This document shows positions 29,546-33,942 of a stretch of DNA of 33,942 nt, piece by piece. The position numbers were made by a program, and so were the translations under genes. This stretch comes from Limiplasma sp964504385 (lineage in GTDB: Bacteria > Bacillota > Clostridia > Christensenellales > Aristaeellaceae), in the NCBI GenBank assembly GCA_964504385.1, contig CAZDEF010000024.1, positions 1 to 33,942 on the forward strand. The letters run 5' to 3'. Position 1 is the first letter of the stretch, and each line of letters starts with the position of its first letter. The notes below the pieces were generated by a model, which saw only the letters and a program-made list of their open reading frames with translations, was not told the DNA's origin and made no database searches.

Positions 29546-30319
29546 ATGGAACCTTATGCAAAAGGCTATTTTGACCGCGAAGTCTGCCGGCCCTTTTATC
29601 ATCGTGGAAGCGACAACGGGGTACTGCTCATTCACGGCTTCACGGGAAGCTGCGCACACATGCGCAAATTGGCAGACGAGCTGGCGCTGCTTGGCTACAC
29701 CGTGCGCACCATCAACCTGCCCGGTCACGCCCTGACCGAGGACGACATGGCCAGAGCCGACTGGCAGCAGTGGCTGCAGGCCTCCAAGCAGGCGGCCTAC
29801 GAAATGCTGCAGGAGGTGCGCACCTTCACTGTGTGCGGCCTTTCGATGGGCGGCATTCTGGCGCTGATCGTAGCGCAGCAGATGAAGGTGGACGCATGCG
29901 TGCCCATTTCCGCCCCCATGGCGGTAAAGAACCGGCTGCTGCCGCTTTCAGGGCTGGCCGCGCCGCTGATTCGCCGCATCGCATGGAAACCGGCTGATGA
30001 ACGCCATGCTGGCCTCGACAAGGCCTACGACTTTGGCTACTCCGGTTTTCCCACCGCCAAGGGCGCAGATCTGCAGCGGCTGATCCGATTGGCGCGCAGC
30101 AATCTGTTCAACATCAACTGTCCGGTGCTGTGCGTGCAAAGCGACGCGGACGAGACCATCTGGGAAGGCAGCTGCGCCGAGATCCTGCAGAACGTATCCA
30201 GCGAGGTGCGGCGCAAGCTGTGGCTGCACGGCGTGCCCCATGTGTGCACCCTGTCGCGCGAGCTTCCTTCCATCGTGCACGCGATGGACGAGCTGATGAA
30301 GCAGGCGGCTGCCGATTGA
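29546..30319 (+). CDS. Alpha/beta hydrolase (carboxylesterase/lipase-like)
   Basis: A 257-residue cytosolic serine hydrolase. The oxyanion-hole segment LLIHGFTGS is near residue 30. The nucleophile is Ser100 in GLSMGG, the acid is probably Asp200 or Asp202 in QSDADETI, and the histidine is His232 in GVPHVCTLS. Size and motifs resemble Est30-type carboxylesterases and monoacylglycerol lipases; the natural ester is unknown. The ATG at 29546 has GAAGGAGG eight bases upstream, so the longer frame from 29522 is rejected. It follows ktrA in the same direction. Its stop overlaps the mscL promoter. Confidence 0.85.
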   Translation: MEPYAKGYFDREVCRPFYHRGSDNGVLLIHGFTGSCAHMRKLADELALLGYTVRTINLPGHALTEDDMARADWQQWLQASKQAAYEMLQEVRTFTVCGLSMGGILALIVAQQMKVDACVPISAPMAVKNRLLPLSGLAAPLIRRIAWKPADERHAGLDKAYDFGYSGFPTAKGADLQRLIRLARSNLFNINCPVLCVQSDADETIWEGSCAEILQNVSSEVRRKLWLHGVPHVCTLSRELPSIVHAMDELMKQAAAD

Positions 30320-30344
30320 CTTTCCATGCCGCTTGGAGTATGAT
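30316..30344 (+). promoter_or_regulatory. Sigma-A promoter of mscL
   Basis: TTGACT (30316-30321), 17 bases, then TATGAT (30339-30344). The -35 hexamer overlaps the stop codon of the hydrolase gene. The start would be near 30351, giving a leader of about 35 bases. Confidence 0.7.
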
Positions 30345-30361
30345 TTCGAATGATACTCCAA
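30333..30361. promoter_or_regulatory. Inverted repeat covering the mscL -10 region
   Basis: Perfect nine-base arms TTGGAGTAT (30333-30341) and ATACTCCAA (30353-30361), 11 bases apart. The first arm overlaps the -10 box and the second lies just past the predicted start point. This is a classic place for a repressor operator. No T-run follows, so a terminator is less likely. Confidence 0.55.
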
Positions 30362-30385
30362 TCAGCACGGAAAGGAAGCCACTTC

Positions 30386-30835
30386 ATGAAAAAGCTGTTC
30401 GATGAATTCAAACGGTTCTGCACCCGCGGTAACATTCTGGAATTGGCCACCGGCGTTATGATCGGCGGTGCGTTCACCACCATCGTCAATTCTCTGGTCA
30501 ACGATATGCTCATGCCTGTCATCGGCATCCTTACCGGCGGTGTGAACCTGTCCGGCCTGTTCTTCGCGCTGGACGGCAATCAGTACGCCAGCATGGAAGC
30601 CGCCAAGGAAGCCGGCGTGGGCACGCTCAACTACGGCGCGTTCATCCAGAACATCATCAACTTTCTCATCATTGCCTTCTGCGTGTTCCTGTTTGTGAAG
30701 GCAATGTCCAAGATCATGCCCAAGAAAGAGGAGCCGCCCAAGAAGCCCGACCGTCTGTGCCCCTACTGCAAGCAGGTCGTGCACGCCGAGGCCACGCGCT
30801 GCCAGCACTGCGGTAGCGACATTGCCGGAAAGTGA
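30386..30835 (+). CDS. mscL: Large-conductance mechanosensitive channel MscL with zinc-ribbon tail
   Basis: MscL opens under membrane tension to release solutes during osmotic downshock. The 149-residue protein has the N-terminal helix and first span with GNILELATGVMIGGAFTTIVNSL (residues 15-37), DMLMPVIG, a periplasmic loop, and the second span (about 86-108, FIQNIINFLIIAFCVFLF). After a Lys/Pro linker, residues 124-145 form a zinc ribbon, CPYC and CQHCG (Cys125, 128, 139, 142), where most MscL end in a short helical bundle. AAAGGAAG precedes the ATG at 30386. It has its own promoter and a terminator after it. Confidence 0.94.
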   Translation: MKKLFDEFKRFCTRGNILELATGVMIGGAFTTIVNSLVNDMLMPVIGILTGGVNLSGLFFALDGNQYASMEAAKEAGVGTLNYGAFIQNIINFLIIAFCVFLFVKAMSKIMPKKEEPPKKPDRLCPYCKQVVHAEATRCQHCGSDIAGK

Positions 30836-30858
30836 CCCCCGATATCCGCATAGAACGC

Positions 30859-30900
30859 AAAAGGATCGCCGACACGCTCGTCAGCGATCCTTTTGTTTTG
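30859..30900. terminator. Terminator between mscL and the dehydrogenase gene
   Basis: Arms AAAAGGATCGC (30859-30869) and GCGATCCTTTT (30884-30894) form a perfect 11-pair stem; the plus strand continues TTTTGTTTTG. The A-rich flank allows termination of the convergent operon as well. Confidence 0.85.
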
Positions 30901-30904
30901 CCAG

Positions 30905-31558
30905 TCAATCCTTCCATACGAAGTGATAATTGATGGCCTCTCCCCCATCCACCAGAATGCTCTGACCGGTGCAAAAGCCATTGACCACTGTCAGGAAGTA
31001 CGCCCACTGGGCGATCTCCTCCGGCGTGGCCCAGCGTTTGAGCGGCGTTTCCTCCATGATCTGCGCCCACAGCTCAGCATCGTTCATCACGCATTCGTTC
31101 AGCGGCGTGAGCACGCCGCCCGGATCCAGACTGTTACAGGTAGCGCCGTACTGCGCGATGCGCATGGCCACATTCTTGGTGTAAGCCAGCACGCCGCCCT
31201 TGCTGGCGCAGTATTCGGGAAACTCCGCGCCCGTATGCGCGCTGGCAGAGCCGATATTCAGCACGGACTTGATCTGCGGCTGCACGCCGTATTTTTCCGT
31301 AATGCGGATGAGCGCTTTGAGGTTGATGTCGATATCCTCCTCGTTTTGCGTACCGGCGTTATTGACCAGCACGTTCACGCCCTCCACTTCCGGCAGATGC
31401 GCCTCGTCGCGCACATCGCACTGATAATGCGTGTAATGCTCATGTGTGATCCCCGCCGCCTGCCGGTCAATACCAATAACCGTGTGATGTTCCTGCAAAA
31501 ACAATTCGGCGATCGCCTTGCCGATTCCCTGCGATGTGCCGGTGATCAGGATCTTCAT
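30905..31558 (-). CDS. Short-chain dehydrogenase/reductase (SDR family)
   Basis: A 217-residue classical SDR. The cofactor loop TGTSQGIG lies at residues 6-13, an aspartate ends the second strand (GIDRQAA), NNAG is at 66-69, the catalytic serine is in NIGSASA (about 104-106), and the YCASK active site has Tyr116 and Lys120. The aspartate after the second strand favours NAD(H) over NADP(H). The substrate is not evident. Its ATG overlaps the stop of the VUT transporter gene, so it is the third gene of a tightly coupled operon. Confidence 0.87.
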   Translation of the reverse strand: MKILITGTSQGIGKAIAELFLQEHHTVIGIDRQAAGITHEHYTHYQCDVRDEAHLPEVEGVNVLVNNAGTQNEEDIDINLKALIRITEKYGVQPQIKSVLNIGSASAHTGAEFPEYCASKGGVLAYTKNVAMRIAQYGATCNSLDPGGVLTPLNECVMNDAELWAQIMEETPLKRWATPEEIAQWAYFLTVVNGFCTGQSILVDGGEAINYHFVWKD

Positions 31559-32309
31559 GCTTCCTCTTTCCTTTCTTCAAGCCATTCGAGATATTCACGC
31601 CCTACCGCGTTGCGCCTCCACTTGGTGGTGATGCGGTAGCCAATGGGCGAAAACAGCACTTCCATCAGCAGTTCAGCGGCAGCGCCCGTCAGCGCGCACA
31701 TGGCGCACTGCACAAACGTCCAGTGGAATCCGCCCCAGAACCGCGGGGCAAAGAACATGAACACGATCATCGAAAAAATGAGGTTGTCCATCATCTGCCC
31801 GACAAAGGTGGATACATAGGACTGCATGGCGTAGGCCAGTCTGCCGTGGGGATCGCGGCGGAACAGACTGCCGATGGCGTGATTGAGCGTGTTGTTGATC
31901 ACGGCTGAGGACAGGAACGCAACCGTGCTGCCCAGCAGAATAAACCATGTGCCGCCCAGCAGGCTGTCCAGTGCGGTGTAATCCGCAGCGTTGGACGGAA
32001 TGACGCTGGCAATGTAAAAGATCAGGCAGGTCAGCAGGTTGATGCCGGACGCCAGCAGCGAAATCTGGTTAGAAGCCTTGGGGCCGAAGTGCTTGGTGAT
32101 GATGTCCATGCACATAAACGAAAGCCATGAGATGAGAATGCCGCCGTCCAGCGCGATCCATTCCAGCTGCAGCAGCGTCTTGTTCGCCAAAAGATTCATG
32201 CAGATCACGCTGACCACAAACAGCGTGACCACTGTGGAAGGAACGCTGCGCAGCAGGATGTCGAACCCTTGTTTTTCTCTGCGCAGAAACGTCTTTGTCC
32301 GAGTACTAT

Positions 32310-32313
<4 letters not shown>
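31555..32313 (-). CDS. VUT-family (YhhQ-like) membrane transporter, probable queuosine-precursor uptake
   Basis: A 252-residue polytopic membrane protein with about six spans. The segment SWLSFMCMDIITKHFGPKAS and the later FVGQMMDNLIFSMIVFM are characteristic of the VUT/YhhQ family (formerly DUF165). The E. coli member imports the queuosine precursors preQ0 and preQ1; the same role is inferred here by family. The N-terminal 25 residues are polar and basic and the C-terminus is charged. Its start overlaps the mutY stop and its stop overlaps the SDR start, each by four bases or fewer, so translation is probably coupled. No queuosine synthesis gene or preQ1 riboswitch was seen nearby. Confidence 0.8.
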
Positions 32314-33401
<1,088 letters not shown>

Positions 33402-33429
33402 CGGGCGCATTCCTCCTTTCGCGTCCCCT

Positions 33430-33459
33430 ATTGTAGCACAACTGTGAACAAAATGCGAA
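33430..33459 (-). promoter_or_regulatory. Candidate promoter of mutY operon
   Basis: Minus strand: TTCGCA (33454-33459), 18 bases, then TACAAT (33430-33435). The start would be near 33423, about 20 bases before the ATG. It is back to back with the groES promoter. Confidence 0.5.
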
Positions 33460-33474
33460 ATTTTAGCTGAACGC

Positions 33475-33503
33475 TTGACACTTGGCAGGAAATAGCTTAT
33501 AGT
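33475..33503 (+). promoter_or_regulatory. Sigma-A promoter of groES-groEL
   Basis: Perfect TTGACA (33475-33480), 17 bases, then TATAGT (33498-33503). The CIRCE operator begins 11 bases after the -10, covering the start point. Confidence 0.85.
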
Positions 33504-33514
33504 TAATACCGTTG

Positions 33515-33541
33515 TTAGCACTCGTTCTTCTCGAGTGCTAA
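33515..33541 (+). promoter_or_regulatory. CIRCE operator (HrcA-binding site)
   Basis: TTAGCACTC (33515-33523), nine bases, GAGTGCTAA (33533-33541). This is an exact match to the CIRCE consensus in both arms and spacing. HrcA repressor binds such sites and releases them on heat shock. It lies between the groES promoter and gene. Confidence 0.98.
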
Positions 33542-33585
33542 CAGACCCAATGATATTCAATAATGTTCTTAGGGAGGACACAGAA

Positions 33586-33870
33586 ATGAACGTTAAGCCT
33601 TTGGGCGACCGTGTGGTCATCAAGAACGTCGAAGTTGAAGAAACCACCAAGAGCGGCATCCTGCTCACCGGTACTGCCAAGGAAAAGCCCCTCATGGCTG
33701 AGGTGCTGGCAGTGGGTCCCGGCGGCATGGTGGATGGCAAGGAAGTCGTGATGAACGTGAAGGTTGGCGACAAGGTGATCTATTCCAAGTACGCCGGCAC
33801 CGAAGTGAAGATCGACGGTCAGGAGCTGATCATCGTCCGTCAGAGCGATATTCTGGCCACTGTAGAGTAA
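33586..33870 (+). CDS. groES: Co-chaperonin GroES
   Basis: The 94-residue heptameric lid of the GroEL folding chamber. It begins MNVKPLGDRVVIK and carries the mobile loop EETTKSGILLTGTAKEKP (about 16-33), the VLAVGPG turn, and the closing IVRQSDILATVE. The length is standard. A GGGAGG site lies eight bases before the ATG; a longer frame from 33535 would start within the CIRCE site and is rejected. The operon is under CIRCE/HrcA control, with groEL starting 55 bases later. Confidence 0.98.
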   Translation: MNVKPLGDRVVIKNVEVEETTKSGILLTGTAKEKPLMAEVLAVGPGGMVDGKEVVMNVKVGDKVIYSKYAGTEVKIDGQELIIVRQSDILATVE

Positions 33871-33925
33871 TTTTTCCCGCTCACAGTTTTTCATTTTCAA
33901 CATCTGTTAAGGAGGACAATGCATT

Positions 33926-33942
33926 ATGGCAAAGCAGATTAA
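33926..33942 (+). CDS. groL: Chaperonin GroEL (first codons only, cut by window edge)
   Basis: Only five complete codons are visible, reading MAKQI, which fits the standard GroEL start. AAGGAGG lies ten bases upstream (33909-33915). The call rests on this start, the ribosome site and the position directly after groES under the CIRCE operator. Confidence 0.9.

Noticed and set aside
33402..33773. N-terminal extension of the mutY open frame by 124 codons
   Set aside because: It lies antisense to groES and its CIRCE site. The MutY start MTLSDDKLLL has a ribosome site at 33401.

Overview
The window looks like chromosomal DNA from a moderately GC-rich member of the Clostridia (Bacillota), probably an anaerobic host-associated lineage. 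The evidence is strong Shine-Dalgarno sites (AAGGAGG), sigma-A promoters (TTGACA/TATAAT type), a CIRCE operator before groES, a KtrB-KtrA potassium system, the UPF0237-UPF0210 gene pair and a Clostridia-style division and cell wall (dcw) cluster. The MurE sequence has the DNPR motif expected for meso-diaminopimelate peptidoglycan. The genus cannot be fixed from the sequence alone. No tRNA, rRNA, CRISPR array, transposase or phage gene was seen.

Layout. (1) About 1-12.7 kb, minus strand: the dcw cluster, transcribed mraZ, ftsL, pbpB/spoVD, murE, mraY, murD, ftsW, murA, divIB/ftsQ, ftsA, ftsZ (ftsZ runs off the left edge). It lacks rsmH, murF and murG at their usual positions. (2) 12.7-16.2 kb: the dcw promoter region with two LexA-box-like palindromes, a zinc-ribbon gene plus metallophosphoesterase (minus), a secreted CAP-domain protein and a small unknown protein (plus), and a cysteine-rich membrane protein (minus). 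(3) 16.3-23.3 kb, minus strand: an orphan, lower-GC solute-binding protein, an ECF sigma factor with its membrane anti-sigma protein, a DMP19-DUF2695 composite protein, and the ACT-domain/UPF0210 pair. (4) 23.3-30.9 kb: a pyridoxal kinase (plus), a secreted FMN/FAD fumarate-reductase-like flavoprotein and a dipeptide epimerase (both minus), then plus-strand ktrB-ktrA, an alpha/beta hydrolase and mscL with a zinc-ribbon tail. (5) 30.9-33.9 kb: an overlapping mutY, VUT-family transporter and short-chain dehydrogenase operon (minus), then the CIRCE-controlled groES-groEL operon (plus), cut by the right edge.

How the genes work together. The first third makes peptidoglycan precursors and the division machine; MraZ, the first gene product, is normally the cluster's own regulator. 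The epimerase probably recycles murein peptides. KtrAB and MscL handle potassium uptake and osmotic downshock, and mutY and groESL are maintenance genes. The ECF/anti-sigma pair is a self-contained stress-sensing switch with an ECF-like promoter in front. Most of the window is ordinary core genome. The less ordinary parts are the LexA-like sites by the dcw promoter, a second strong start inside the anti-sigma gene, two composite proteins (MscL-zinc ribbon and DMP19-DUF2695), the lower-GC orphan binding protein and the unrecognised cysteine-motif membrane protein. I found no convincing wholly new multi-gene system.
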